From Salibaculum halophilum (GTDB lineage Bacteria > Pseudomonadota > Alphaproteobacteria > Rhodobacterales > Rhodobacteraceae): a stretch of DNA of 64,000 nucleotides. Location: assembly GCF_002094885.1 (NCBI RefSeq), contig NZ_MSIT01000008.1, positions 1 through 64,000 of the forward strand, in the 5' to 3' direction. The translations under genes were made by a program, and so were the position numbers. The notes below the pieces were generated by a model. That model saw only the letters and a list, made by a program, of their open reading frames with translations, was not told where the DNA came from and ran no database searches. How positions within the stretch are numbered: position 1 is the first letter of the stretch; each line of letters opens with the position of its first letter. Shown here one piece after another: positions 1-8,984 of this stretch.

Positions 1-867
1 CCGGGCGACCGCGGCGATCTCGGCCGGGTCGCCGTTGCAATGCAGGACCACGTCGCAGCCCGCGGCCAACGCGGCCCTGGCGCGCGCGGCCACCGGCCCG
101 GCAAGCGCCTCCATGCCGATATCGTCGCTCATCAGCAGCCCGCTGAAGCCAAGGTCGTGGCGGATCAGCCGGATCATGTCGGGGGCCTGCGTGGCCGGGG
201 CGCTCTGGCCCAGCCCCTCGTAGACGACATGCGCCGTCATGCCCAGCGGCAGGTCCGACAACGCCCGGAACGGGGCGAAATCCGTGGCGGCAAGCGCCGC
301 CGCCGGGGCCGCCACGCGAGGCAGTTGCAGGTGGCTGTCGGCCTGCGCGCGCCCGTGGCCCGGCAGGTGCTTGAGCACGGGCAGCACCCCGCCCGCCAGG
401 CACCCGTCGGCAACCGCGCGGGCGATGCGGGTAACATCCGCGACCGCCTCGCCATAGCAGCGGTTGCGCAGGAAGGCATGGGTTTCCGGTCGGGCGAGGT
501 CGGCGCAGGGCACGGCATTGACGTCGATGCCGAGACTGCGCAATTCGTGCCCGATGATCCGGTAGCGCAGCGCCATGGCACGGGCCGGATCGCTGGCGCG
601 CGCCGCGTCCTCCAACGGGGGGCGCCAGGCGCGCCAGTGCGGGGGATGCAGGCGCTGGACGCGGCCGCCCTCCTGGTCGATCAGCACCAGCGCGTCATGC
701 CCGGCCGCGGTGCGCAGGTCGTCGGTCAGGCGGCGCAGCTGATCGGTGGTGTCACAATTGCGCGCGAACAGGATGAAGCCCAAGGGACGGGTTTCAGCGA
801 AAAAGCCGCGCTCCCAGTCTGTTATCTCTGTCCCCGCCGGCCCGAAGACGGCCGCGCAGGGCGCCAT
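1..867 (-). CDS. nagZ: beta-N-acetylhexosaminidase (NagZ), 3' end outside window
   Basis: Glycoside hydrolase family 3 enzyme of peptidoglycan recycling that removes N-acetylglucosamine from anhydro-muropeptides in the cytoplasm. The translation begins MAPCAAVFGP and holds the family motifs LKHLPGHG (catalytic His loop), SDDIGMEAL (Asp nucleophile region) and GCDVVLHCNGD. About 289 residues are visible and roughly the last 45 of a usual ~335-residue protein lie beyond base 1. The ATG directly follows the stop of the SPOR gene, with no spacing, so the two are probably co-transcribed. The order nagZ-SPOR-argS-dgt with erpA divergent is common in alphaproteobacteria. Confidence 0.93.
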   Translation of the reverse strand, partial: MAPCAAVFGPAGTEITDWERGFFAETRPLGFILFARNCDTTDQLRRLTDDLRTAAGHDALVLIDQEGGRVQRLHPPHWRAWRPPLEDAARASDPARAMALRYRIIGHELRSLGIDVNAVPCADLARPETHAFLRNRCYGEAVADVTRIARAVADGCLAGGVLPVLKHLPGHGRAQADSHLQLPRVAAPAAALAATDFAPFRALSDLPLGMTAHVVYEGLGQSAPATQAPDMIRLIRHDLGFSGLLMSDDIGMEALAGPVAARARAALAAGCDVVLHCNGDPAEIAAVAR

Positions 868-1953
868 TCAGCGCACCACGACCGGGATGCAGGGGGCGTC
901 TTCGGCCACCAGCGCGGCACAGAACCGGCGGGCATCGCTCAGGTCCGAAAATCCTTGCGCTCGCAACCGGTAGAAGGTGCGCCCGCCGGACTCGGCCTCC
1001 TGAATGACGCGGGACTTGCCGCCCATGAAATCACCGAACCGGCCCGCCACGCGCGTCCATTCCCGCGCCGCGATCTCGGGGCTGTCGAAGGCGCCCAGTT
1101 GCACCAGCTTTGTGCCCGCGGGCAAGGGGCCGGTCAGGGTCGGCGCGGCTGGGGCATCGGGTGCGTCCTCCGCGCTGTCGGTCTGAGTGCTTTCGGGGGC
1201 CGGGGCAAGGCTGGCCGGGCGCACGCGCGGCCGCAGGGAATTGGCGACACCGGGCACGCCCGAGTCCACGACATCGGTGCGGCTGACGCCGTTGACGGCG
1301 AGTTGAACCGGCGCGTCCTCTCCCTCGGGCAGGTCCGACAGCGGCGCGGCATCGGCGGCGATATCGTCGGCGAGGGCCAGCACTTCCTCGGCACTCAAGC
1401 TGTCGCGGGTCGGGGCGGCCTCGGTCGCGTCGGCCGAGGCCGGCGTGATCCGGGCGGGCGTCGCGTCTGCAGGTCGCGGCTCCGGCGCGTCGGCCGTGGC
1501 CGGGGCCGCAGCGCCGTCCGCGACTGTTTTGCCAGCAGGGTCGGCCGCGGTCTTGGCCTCCGCGGGCGCCACGGCCAGGTCCTCGTCCTGCAAGGGCGCC
1601 TCTACCGGGGCCAGCACGAGCTTGTCCTCGGGGGCGGCGGCGCCGCCCTCGGCCGGCACCGCGTTGACCGCCAGCCCGGTATGGGCGGCGATCTCGCCGC
1701 CGGGGTTGTCGGGGGCCACGCGCATCTCGTCCTGCATGGCACGGACCACCGGCACGCCGGTCACGTCGCGCATCAGGATCTTGTAGCCCCAGACCGCCAC
1801 GCCAACCGCCAGCGTCAGCGACAGCGCCGCGCCGGCCAGGGTGACAACATTGCCGACAGGATTAGCCTGCTCTGGCCCCCAGTCCGGATCTTGGTGGTGG
1901 GGGGTGTGACTAGTGTGCCGGGTCGCCTGAGACCCTGCCGTCATCTCTGCCAT
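868..1953 (-). CDS. SPOR-domain inner-membrane protein
   Basis: A 361-residue protein with a short cytoplasmic N-terminus, one membrane segment near residues 35-58, a long Ala/Pro/Asp-rich linker (about 75-280) and a C-terminal SPOR domain (about 283-361). The SPOR domain starts at GTKLVQLGAF and contains the FYRLRAQGF strand. SPOR domains bind denuded peptidoglycan glycan strands, so the protein probably sits at septal or remodelled cell wall. Adjacency to nagZ fits a wall-related role. The linker is low complexity and poorly conserved in this family. The exact partner is unknown. Confidence 0.88.
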   Translation of the reverse strand: MAEMTAGSQATRHTSHTPHHQDPDWGPEQANPVGNVVTLAGAALSLTLAVGVAVWGYKILMRDVTGVPVVRAMQDEMRVAPDNPGGEIAAHTGLAVNAVPAEGGAAAPEDKLVLAPVEAPLQDEDLAVAPAEAKTAADPAGKTVADGAAAPATADAPEPRPADATPARITPASADATEAAPTRDSLSAEEVLALADDIAADAAPLSDLPEGEDAPVQLAVNGVSRTDVVDSGVPGVANSLRPRVRPASLAPAPESTQTDSAEDAPDAPAAPTLTGPLPAGTKLVQLGAFDSPEIAAREWTRVAGRFGDFMGGKSRVIQEAESGGRTFYRLRAQGFSDLSDARRFCAALVAEDAPCIPVVVR

Positions 1954-2024
1954 TTCTGCGCCTCATCGCCCGGCTTGCGCGCCGGTTTACTGCGTCGCCT
2001 CAAGGGCCCCGGCGCGCGTGCGCT

Positions 2025-3758
2025 TCAGCGCATCTCTTCGACCGGGGTCACCCCAAGGATACCAAGCCCGTGCGAAATGACAACGGAAACGGCCCGGATC
2101 AGGGCGATTTTCGCCTGTGTTGCCGCAGAATCACCCTCCTGGAGAAAGCGCAGGGCGGGATCGTCGTTGCCGCGGTTCCACAGTGCGTGCAGCTCCGAGG
2201 CCAGATCGTACAGGTAGAAGGCGATGCGATGCGGCTCGTGCGTGCGCGCTGCAATCTCGACCAGGCGCGGCCATTCGGCCAGTTTCGCCGCCAGCGCCAG
2301 CTCGGCCGGATGCGCGAGACCCGACAGGTCGGCCTGCGCCAGTGCCGCCGGCGAGACGTCCACATCAGCCTTGCGCAGCACCGAGTGCACCCGCGCATGG
2401 GCGTATTGCACGTAAAAGACGGGATTGTCCTTGGATTGTTCCGTGACCTTGTCGAAATCGAAATCCAGCGGCGCGTCGTTCTTGCGCGTGAGCATGTGAA
2501 ACCGGGCGACATCGCGGCCCACGGCCTCGACCACGTCGCGCAGGGTCACGAAGGTGCCCGCGCGCTTGGACATCTTGAAAGGCTCGCCGTTGCGGTAGAG
2601 CTTGACCAGCTGGGTCAGCTTGACGTCCAGCGGCACGGTTTCCCCCGACAGCGCCGCCACGGCGGCCTTCATGCGCTTGACATAGCCGCCATGGTCGGCG
2701 CCGAAGACGTCGATCAGGGCGTCGAAACCGCGGCTGACCTTGTCGTGGTGATAGGCGATGTCGGGGGCGAAATAGGTCCAGCCGCCATCGGATTTCATGA
2801 TCGGGCGGTCCACGTCGTCGCCGTAGTCGGTGGACTTGAACAGTGTCTGTTCGCGCGGTTCCCAGTCCTCGGGCAGCTTGCCCTTGGGCGGGGCCAGCGT
2901 GCCGCGATATATCAGTCCCTTGGCGCGCAGGTCCTCGATCGCGGCCTCGATCCGGCCGGTGCCGTAAAGCGACTTCTCGGAATAGAAGACGTCCATTTCA
3001 ACGCCCAGCGCCGCCAGGTCGTCGCGGATCATCGCCATCATCTTCTCGGTCGCGAAGCTGCGCACGGCGTCCAGCCAGACCTCCTCGCCCTTGCCGACAT
3101 AGGCGTCGCCGACCTCGTCCCTGAGCGCCTCGCCAACCGCGATCAGGTAGTCGCCGGGATAGGTGCCGTCCTCGAAGGCGACCTCCTGCCCGTGCGCTTC
3201 GAGGTAGCGCAGGTAGACCGACCGGGCCAGCACGTCGACCTGGGCGCCGCCATCGTTGATGTAGTATTCGCGCGTGACCTCAAAGCCCGCATAATCCAGC
3301 AGGCTGGCCAGCGCATCGCCGAAGACCGCGCCGCGGGTATGGCCCACGTGCAGCGGACCGGTGGGATTCGCCGAGACGTATTCGACGTTCACGCTCTGCC
3401 CCTGCCCGAGGTCGGAGCGGCCGTAGCGGGGATCAGTCAGGGCCGCGCGGATCACATCGTGCCAGACCGGCGCGGCAAGGCGCATGTTCAGAAAGCCCGG
3501 CCCGGCGACCTCGGCCTGCGCGATGCGCGGATCGGCGGCGAGGGTGCCGGCCAGCGCCTCAGCGATGTCGCGCGGTTTCAGCCCGGCGGGCTTGGCCAGC
3601 ACCATGGCCGCGTTGGTCGCCATGTCGCCGTGGGCCGGGTCGCGCGGCGGCTCGACCGACACGTTGGCATGATCCAGCCCGGCGGGCAGCTGCCCCTCGG
3701 CTGCCAGGGCATCGAGACAGTCGATCACGAGCGACCGGATATCGGCGAACAGGTTCAT
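2025..3758 (-). CDS. argS: arginyl-tRNA synthetase
   Basis: Class I aminoacyl-tRNA synthetase charging tRNA-Arg. The N-terminal tRNA-recognition (Add1) domain is followed by the HIGH-type motif HVGHTR (about residue 125) and a KMSKS-type motif KMSKRAG (about 390). A DALR anticodon-binding domain forms the C-terminus, ending [15 protein letters not shown]. Length is 577 residues, normal for the family. I chose the ATG giving [10 protein letters not shown] because a GAGGA Shine-Dalgarno sequence lies 7 bases before it. An in-frame ATG 18 bases upstream (3776) would place that sequence inside the gene. It lies 71 bases upstream of the SPOR gene on the same strand. Confidence 0.97.
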   Translation of the reverse strand: MNLFADIRSLVIDCLDALAAEGQLPAGLDHANVSVEPPRDPAHGDMATNAAMVLAKPAGLKPRDIAEALAGTLAADPRIAQAEVAGPGFLNMRLAAPVWHDVIRAALTDPRYGRSDLGQGQSVNVEYVSANPTGPLHVGHTRGAVFGDALASLLDYAGFEVTREYYINDGGAQVDVLARSVYLRYLEAHGQEVAFEDGTYPGDYLIAVGEALRDEVGDAYVGKGEEVWLDAVRSFATEKMMAMIRDDLAALGVEMDVFYSEKSLYGTGRIEAAIEDLRAKGLIYRGTLAPPKGKLPEDWEPREQTLFKSTDYGDDVDRPIMKSDGGWTYFAPDIAYHHDKVSRGFDALIDVFGADHGGYVKRMKAAVAALSGETVPLDVKLTQLVKLYRNGEPFKMSKRAGTFVTLRDVVEAVGRDVARFHMLTRKNDAPLDFDFDKVTEQSKDNPVFYVQYAHARVHSVLRKADVDVSPAALAQADLSGLAHPAELALAAKLAEWPRLVEIAARTHEPHRIAFYLYDLASELHALWNRGNDDPALRFLQEGDSAATQAKIALIRAVSVVISHGLGILGVTPVEEMR

Positions 3759-3842
3759 TGGCGCGTCCTCTGGCATGGCGCGGGCGGTTTAGCACCTGCA
3801 GGGCCACGGTCAACGCGCAACCGGCCGAGGGCGGTGCTGGAC

Positions 3843-5018
3843 TCAGGGGGCGTCGGCGTAGTCGCCGCACAGAGCACTGCGCCGCCCGGTCAGCGCGGCA
3901 TGGGTCTTGAGCGCGAAGCGGTCGGTCATCCCGGCGATGTAGTCGGCGACGATCCGCGCCAGCTGCGCCGCGTCCCCGGCCCGGGCCACGTCGCCCTGCC
4001 ATTCGCCGGGCAGATGCTCCGGCGTGGCCAGGAACAGCGGGAAAAGCTCTTCAACGACCTGCGTGACCCGGCTTCGCATCTCGACCACGCTTGGGGCGCG
4101 ATACATCCGCGTGAACAGGAAGGCGCGCAGCTCTCGCAGGTCGGCCCAGAGCGCGGGCGAAAAACACACCGTCATGCGCCCGGCCCTGCGGATATCCGCC
4201 GGCGTTGCCGGGGCCAGCGCGACGAGGTTGGCGCGCGTCGTGTCGATCACGTCCTCGACCAGCACGCCGAAGAAGCGCCGCAGCGCCTCGTGCCGCCGCC
4301 GCGAGGGGTCCAGCCCGGGCCAGGCGCGGTCGACCGCGCGGAAACAGTCGCCGACGCGAGGCAGCGCCAGCAGGTCCTCGGTGGTGAACAGCCCCGCGCG
4401 CAGGCCGTCGTGGATGTCGTGGTTGTTGTAGGCGATGTCGTCGGACAGCGCCGCGACCTGGGCCTCGGCGCTGGCGTGCGTGGCCAGCTCCAGGTCATGG
4501 CGCGCGTTGTAGTCGGCCAGGGCCACCGGCACCGGGTCGCCCACAGGGCCGTTGTGTTTCGCGATCCCTTCAAGGGTTTCCCAGGTCAGGTTCAGCCCGT
4601 CCCAGCCGGCGTAGTGGCGTTCCAGCGACGTCACGATGCGTATCGCCTGGGCGTTGTGGTCGAACCCGCCGTGGGGCGCCATCAGCGCGGACAGCGCCTC
4701 CTCCCCGGTGTGGCCGAAAGGGGTGTGGCCCAGATCGTGAGCCAGCGCCACCGCCTCGGTCAGGTCCTCGTTCAGGCCGAGGGCGCGAGCCAGCGTGCGC
4801 GCCACCTGCGCCACCTCGATGGAATGGGTCAGGCGGGTGCGAAAATAATCACCCTCGTGTTCGACGAAGACCTGCGTCTTGTGCTTGAGCCGCCGGAAGG
4901 CGCTGGAATGGATGATCCGGTCGCGGTCGCGCTGAAAGGGCGTGCGATGCGCGCTTTCGTCCTCGGCGTGGACCCGTCCCCGGGTCGCGCCCGGACCGCA
5001 TGCAAAAGGCGCTGCCAT
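3843..5018 (-). CDS. dgt: dGTP triphosphohydrolase-like HD-domain protein
   Basis: Deoxyguanosinetriphosphate triphosphohydrolase-like protein of 391 residues, hydrolysing dNTPs to nucleosides and triphosphate. The HD-superfamily metal site is visible as RLTHSIEV, HDLGHTPFGH and later DDIAYNNHD. The N-terminal stretch RDRDRIIHSSAFRRLKHKTQV is typical of the group. It is head-to-head with erpA, sharing a 97-base intergenic region, and lies upstream of argS on the same strand. Substrate choice within the dNTPs cannot be read from the sequence. Confidence 0.94.
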   Translation of the reverse strand: MAAPFACGPGATRGRVHAEDESAHRTPFQRDRDRIIHSSAFRRLKHKTQVFVEHEGDYFRTRLTHSIEVAQVARTLARALGLNEDLTEAVALAHDLGHTPFGHTGEEALSALMAPHGGFDHNAQAIRIVTSLERHYAGWDGLNLTWETLEGIAKHNGPVGDPVPVALADYNARHDLELATHASAEAQVAALSDDIAYNNHDIHDGLRAGLFTTEDLLALPRVGDCFRAVDRAWPGLDPSRRRHEALRRFFGVLVEDVIDTTRANLVALAPATPADIRRAGRMTVCFSPALWADLRELRAFLFTRMYRAPSVVEMRSRVTQVVEELFPLFLATPEHLPGEWQGDVARAGDAAQLARIVADYIAGMTDRFALKTHAALTGRRSALCGDYADAP

Positions 5019-5056
5019 CGCCCTGCCCCCTCATCACATCGCCGCCGCGGCCTGCC

Positions 5057-5085
5057 TTGCCGCACCGGCCCGAGATCCCTATATT
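5057..5085 (+). promoter_or_regulatory. probable erpA promoter
   Basis: TTGCCG (5057-5062) and TATATT (5080-5085) are separated by exactly 17 bases, and the -10 lies 31 bases before the erpA ATG. This fits a housekeeping sigma-factor promoter. I see no clear iron-regulator box, although the spacing to the gene leaves room for one. Confidence 0.6.
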
Positions 5086-5115
5086 ACAAGTGAAACGAAA
5101 CCGACAGGGGCCGTC

Positions 5116-5442
5116 ATGCTGAGCGTTCCACCCAAAGTGACCGACCGCGCCTTCGCGCGCCTTAGCGAGATCGCCGCCGCCGATCAGGGCAAGGCGCTGC
5201 GCGTGGGCGTCAAGGGCGGGGGGTGCTCCGGTTTCGAGTACGAGATCGACCTCGACGCCCCCGCCGAGGACGATCTGGTTCTCGAAGGTCAGGGCCAAAA
5301 GGTCGTGGTCGACAGCACCTCCCTGCCCTTCCTGGCCGATGCGACGATCGATTTCTCCGAGGAACTGATCGGCGCGCGGTTCGTGATCGACAACCCCAAC
5401 GCCACCAGCAGCTGCGGCTGCGGAACCTCGTTCGCGATCTGA
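5116..5442 (+). CDS. erpA: A-type iron-sulfur carrier (ErpA/IscA family)
   Basis: Small (108 aa) A-type Fe-S carrier that accepts clusters from scaffold proteins and passes them to apo-enzymes. The three conserved cysteines are present: GGCSGFEY (about residue 39) and the C-terminal SSCGCGTSF. The start MLSVPPKVTD gives the usual family length. An upstream in-frame ATG would read through the promoter and is rejected. The gene faces away from dgt and has its own probable promoter. Assignment to ErpA rather than SufA/IscA rests on the chromosomal context beside dgt. Confidence 0.9.
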   Translation: MLSVPPKVTDRAFARLSEIAAADQGKALRVGVKGGGCSGFEYEIDLDAPAEDDLVLEGQGQKVVVDSTSLPFLADATIDFSEELIGARFVIDNPNATSSCGCGTSFAI

Positions 5443-5572
5443 GGCGATCTGGCCTTTTAGATATACTCGGTGACGCGTAGTCGCGACGGGCCGGTGCAAT
5501 TGTCCGCACCTTTGTGCAAGGCCTTGCGGGCTTCGTGTGCATGGGCGACAACCCGTGGAAACGGAGGCGCCC

Positions 5573-6373
5573 ATGCGGATCGCGACATTCAACATCAACG
5601 GGGTCAAAGCGCGGATCGGGGCGCTGACGGACTGGCTGTCGGATAGCCAGCCAGACGTTGTGCTGCTTCAGGAAATCAAGTCGGTTGACGAAACCTTCCC
5701 GCGCGAGGCCATCGAGGACCTTGGCTACAACGTCGAGACCCATGGGCAGAAGGGGTTCAACGGTGTCGCCCTGCTGTCGAAATACCCGTTGGAGGATGTC
5801 ACCCGCGGCCTGCCCGGCGGCGAAGGCACGGGCCGAGACGGGGCCGACGACGCCGAGGCGCGTTACATCGAGGCGACGGTCGTCGGCCAGCAGGCGATCC
5901 GGCTTTGCGGGCTTTATCTGCCCAACGGCAACCCGGCGCCGGGGCCGAAATACGACTACAAGCTGCGCTGGATGGACCGGCTGCGCACCCGCGCGCAGGA
6001 CCTGCTGAACGCCGAGGCGCCCGCTCTCTTGGCCGGGGATTACAACGTCATCCCGCAGGACGAGGACGCCGCCCGGCCCGAGGCCTGGCGCGACGATGCG
6101 CTGTTCCTGCCCGAAAGCCGCGCCGCCTTTCGCCGGCTCCTCAACCTCGGCTACACCGAGGCGTTCCGCGCCCGCACCCGCGGCCCGGGGCACTACTCGT
6201 TCTGGGACTACCAGGGCGGGGCCTGGGACCGCAACGACGGCATCCGCATCGACCACGTGCTGTTGACCCCGCAGGCCGCTGACCTGATGCAGGACTGCTG
6301 GATCGAGGCCGAGATGCGCGGCCGCGAGAAACCCTCCGATCACGTCCCCGTCTGGGTCGACCTCGCTATTTGA
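5573..6373 (+). CDS. xth: exodeoxyribonuclease III
   Basis: AP endonuclease / 3'-5' exonuclease of base-excision repair, 266 residues. It starts with the canonical MRIATFNINGVKAR and has the metal-binding Glu in LLQEIK, the GDYNV strand, and the C-terminal RIDHVLL and SDHVPVW motifs holding catalytic Asp and His. The start is fixed by a GGAGG Shine-Dalgarno sequence ending 6 bases upstream. Family length is normal. It stands alone, and the region behind it carries two strong hairpins before the SulP gene. Confidence 0.96.
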   Translation: MRIATFNINGVKARIGALTDWLSDSQPDVVLLQEIKSVDETFPREAIEDLGYNVETHGQKGFNGVALLSKYPLEDVTRGLPGGEGTGRDGADDAEARYIEATVVGQQAIRLCGLYLPNGNPAPGPKYDYKLRWMDRLRTRAQDLLNAEAPALLAGDYNVIPQDEDAARPEAWRDDALFLPESRAAFRRLLNLGYTEAFRARTRGPGHYSFWDYQGGAWDRNDGIRIDHVLLTPQAADLMQDCWIEAEMRGREKPSDHVPVWVDLAI

Positions 6374-6411
6374 CACCGCGCCGCGCGCGACGGGGGCATT
6401 GAACACCGGCC

Positions 6412-6470
6412 CGTTGCGGCCTATACGCCGCAACGCAGCGAACAGGGATTCGGCGGCGCGCGTGCCGCCG
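6412..6470. repeat. two consecutive perfect hairpins between xth and sulP
   Basis: Hairpin 1 is CGTTGCGGC (6412-6420) pairing with GCCGCAACG (6427-6435), a 9-bp stem with a 6-base loop. Hairpin 2 is CGGCGGC (6451-6457) pairing with GCCGCCG (6464-6470), a 7-bp stem, also with a 6-base loop. Neither is followed by a T-run. They may end xth transcription in a factor-dependent way, stabilise the mRNA, or bind a regulator of the transporter operon. Confidence 0.6.
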
Positions 6471-6567
6471 GACGGCTCTTCCGGCCGCCCATCCGCCGGA
6501 CAATCGATCAGGCCCCGCGGCCTGCCCCAAGACCGCGCCCGGCGCGCGGCCCAAGGAAAATTTGCGC

Positions 6568-8058
6568 ATGATGTCCCTTTCCGCCTACCGGCACGCCTGG
6601 CTCGGCAATATCCGCGGCGATGTTCTGTCCGGTATCGTCGTCGCGCTGGCCCTGATTCCCGAGGCCATCGCCTTTTCCATCATCGCCGGCGTCGATCCCA
6701 AGGTCGGGCTTTACGCCAGCTTCTCCATCGCCGTGATCACTGCGATCACCGGCGGCCGGCCCGGCATGATCTCGGCGGCGACGGCGGCAACGGCGGTGCT
6801 GATGGTCACGCTCGTCCGCGACCACGGGCTGGAATACCTGCTGGCCACCACGGTGCTGGCCGGCCTGCTGCAGATCGGCGCGGGCCTGCTGAAACTGGGC
6901 CATGTCATGCGCTTCGTCTCGCGCTCGGTCATGACCGGCTTCGTCAATGCACTGGCGATCCTGATCTTCATGGCGCAACTGCCCGAGCTTGACCCGCGCA
7001 CGGTGCCGCCCATCACCTTTGCGCTTGTCGCCGGGGGCCTTGCCATCATCTACTTGTTCCCGCGGCTGACAACCGTGGTGCCCTCGCCGCTGGTGACCAT
7101 CGTGGTGCTGACCGCGCTGACCCTCGCCATGGGCTGGGACGTGCGCACCGTGGGCGACATGGGCCAACTGCCCGACACGCTGCCGGTCTTCCTGATCCCC
7201 GACATCCCGCTGACTTTCGAGACGCTGCAGATCATCTTTCCCTATGCCCTCGCGGTGGCCGTCGTGGGCCTGCTGGAAAGCCTGATGACCCAGCAGATCG
7301 TCGACGACCTCACCGACACCGCCTCGGACCGCAACCAGGAATGCATCGGCCAGGGCCTGGCCAATACCGCCACCGGTTTCATCGGCGGCATGGCCGGCTG
7401 CGCCATGATCGGTCAGTCGATCATCAACGTGAAATCCGGCGGCCGCGGGCGGCTGTCCAGCTTCGCCGCCGGGGTCGTGCTGCTGATCCTGGTGGTGGGG
7501 CTGGGCGACATCGTCGCCGTCATCCCCATGGCCGCGCTGGTGGCGATCATGATCATGGTCTCGATCGGCACCTTCTCCTGGTCCTCCATCAGGAACCTGC
7601 GCGACCATCCGCGCAGTTCCTCGATCGTGATGCTGGCGACGGTGTTCTTCGTGGTCTACACGCACAACCTGGCCATCGGCGTGCTGGTGGGCGTGCTGCT
7701 GTCGGGGCTTTTCTTTGCCTGGAAGATCGCGCAGCTGTTCCGCGTGCGCAGCGAGATCACCGCCGACGGCACCCACCGGACCTATTTCGTCGAAGGGCAG
7801 CTGTTCTTCGCCTCGGCCGAGGATTTCATGGCCGCCTTCGATTTCAAGGAAGCCCCCGACACCGTCACCATCGACGTCAGCCGCGCCCATATCTGGGACA
7901 TTTCCTCGGTGGCCGCGCTGGACATGGCCGTGCTCAAGTTCCGCCGCGAGGGCGCCGAGGTCGAGCTGATCGGCCTCAACGCGGCCTCGGAAACCATCGT
8001 CGACCGGTTGGCCGTGCATGACAAGCCCGGCGCCATGGACGAGTTGCTGGGCCACTGA
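6568..8058 (+). CDS. SulP-family anion transporter with STAS domain
   Basis: Secondary transporter of the SulP (SLC26) family, 496 residues with about 11-12 hydrophobic segments. The early part includes [21 protein letters not shown], the signature region preceding the anion site, and [15 protein letters not shown]. The C-terminal ~100 residues form a STAS domain ([20 protein letters not shown]). Typical substrates are sulfate or bicarbonate, and the sequence does not decide between them. The start is ATG at 6568, with AAGGA 10 bases upstream; a TTG six bases earlier is possible. It is followed after 11 bases by a tandem universal stress protein, so the two are probably one operon. Confidence 0.9.
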   Translation: MMSLSAYRHAWLGNIRGDVLSGIVVALALIPEAIAFSIIAGVDPKVGLYASFSIAVITAITGGRPGMISAATAATAVLMVTLVRDHGLEYLLATTVLAGLLQIGAGLLKLGHVMRFVSRSVMTGFVNALAILIFMAQLPELDPRTVPPITFALVAGGLAIIYLFPRLTTVVPSPLVTIVVLTALTLAMGWDVRTVGDMGQLPDTLPVFLIPDIPLTFETLQIIFPYALAVAVVGLLESLMTQQIVDDLTDTASDRNQECIGQGLANTATGFIGGMAGCAMIGQSIINVKSGGRGRLSSFAAGVVLLILVVGLGDIVAVIPMAALVAIMIMVSIGTFSWSSIRNLRDHPRSSSIVMLATVFFVVYTHNLAIGVLVGVLLSGLFFAWKIAQLFRVRSEITADGTHRTYFVEGQLFFASAEDFMAAFDFKEAPDTVTIDVSRAHIWDISSVAALDMAVLKFRREGAEVELIGLNAASETIVDRLAVHDKPGAMDELLGH

Positions 8059-8069
8059 GGAGAGACGAG

Positions 8070-8927
8070 ATGACCACCAATACCCTGATCGCCCTTGTCG
8101 ATGGCTCGGCCTATTCGGAAAGCGTGTGCCACCACGCGGCCTGGATCGCGGGCCGCACCGGCTTTACCGTCAAGGTCTACCACGTCATGGGCCGCCGCAG
8201 CGCACCCGAAAACCAGGACCTGAGCGGCGCGATCCGGCTGGGCGCGCGCTCGCGCCTGCTCGAACAGCTCTCCGAGCTGGACGCCGAGCGCGCCAAGCTG
8301 GCCCATGACCACGGCCGCGCCATCCTCGAGGACGCCAAGGCGATCATCGCGGGCGACGGGGCCATTTCCGTGCAGACCCGCCTGCGCCAGGGTGACCTGG
8401 TCGAGACGATCACCGCCAAGGAAGACACCGGCGACATGATCGTCATCGGCAAGCGCGGCGAGGCGGCCGGCATGGCCATGGAGCACCTCGGCTCGAACCT
8501 CGAACGCATCGTGCGGGCCAGCCATCGGCCCGTCTTCGTGGCCAACCGCGCCTTCACGGTGCCGCAAAAGGTGCTGGTCGCCTTCGACGGCGGGGCCTCG
8601 TCGCTCAAGGCGGTGGATTACATCGCCCGCAGCCCGGTCTTCGCCGGGTTGCAGATCACGCTGGTCTTTGCCGGCGCCGCCACGCCCGAGATCGACGCGG
8701 CGCTGGCGAATGCCGCCGCGACGCTGCGCGCGGGCGGCTTCGAGGCGGAGACCCGCACCGCCCCCGGTGAGCCGGAAAAGGTGCTCGCGCAGATGACCGG
8801 GGCCGACGGCCACGACCTGCTGGTCATGGGCGCCTACGGCCACAGCCGTGTGCGGTCGCTGCTGATCGGGTCGACCACCACCGAAATGCTGCGCTCGTGC
8901 AAGGTGCCGGTGGTGCTGATGCGCTGA
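8070..8927 (+). CDS. tandem-domain universal stress protein
   Basis: A 285-residue protein made of two UspA folds in tandem (about 1-150 and 160-285). The second has the ATP-binding loop GAYGHSRVRSLLIGSTT, matching G-x2-G-x9-GS. The first carries a diverged version around GKRGEAAGM with GSNLERIV. It has a good Shine-Dalgarno sequence (GGAGAGACGAG) and starts 11 bases after sulP. The pairing suggests a nucleotide- or stress-responsive role linked to the transporter, but this is inferred only from position. Confidence 0.9.
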   Translation: MTTNTLIALVDGSAYSESVCHHAAWIAGRTGFTVKVYHVMGRRSAPENQDLSGAIRLGARSRLLEQLSELDAERAKLAHDHGRAILEDAKAIIAGDGAISVQTRLRQGDLVETITAKEDTGDMIVIGKRGEAAGMAMEHLGSNLERIVRASHRPVFVANRAFTVPQKVLVAFDGGASSLKAVDYIARSPVFAGLQITLVFAGAATPEIDAALANAAATLRAGGFEAETRTAPGEPEKVLAQMTGADGHDLLVMGAYGHSRVRSLLIGSTTTEMLRSCKVPVVLMR

Positions 8928-8984
8928 CCGGGACGGCGGGCGGGGCGCCTTCGGGCCGACAGGCCCGAACAGCGGCGCCCGGTG

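Noticed and set aside
40-5093. Very long open frames (over 700 and 1000 residues) on the plus strand across nagZ, the SPOR gene, argS and dgt
   Set aside because: They are antisense to well-recognised genes, have compositions rich in Arg/Gly/His, show no known domain, and come from GC-rich codon bias.
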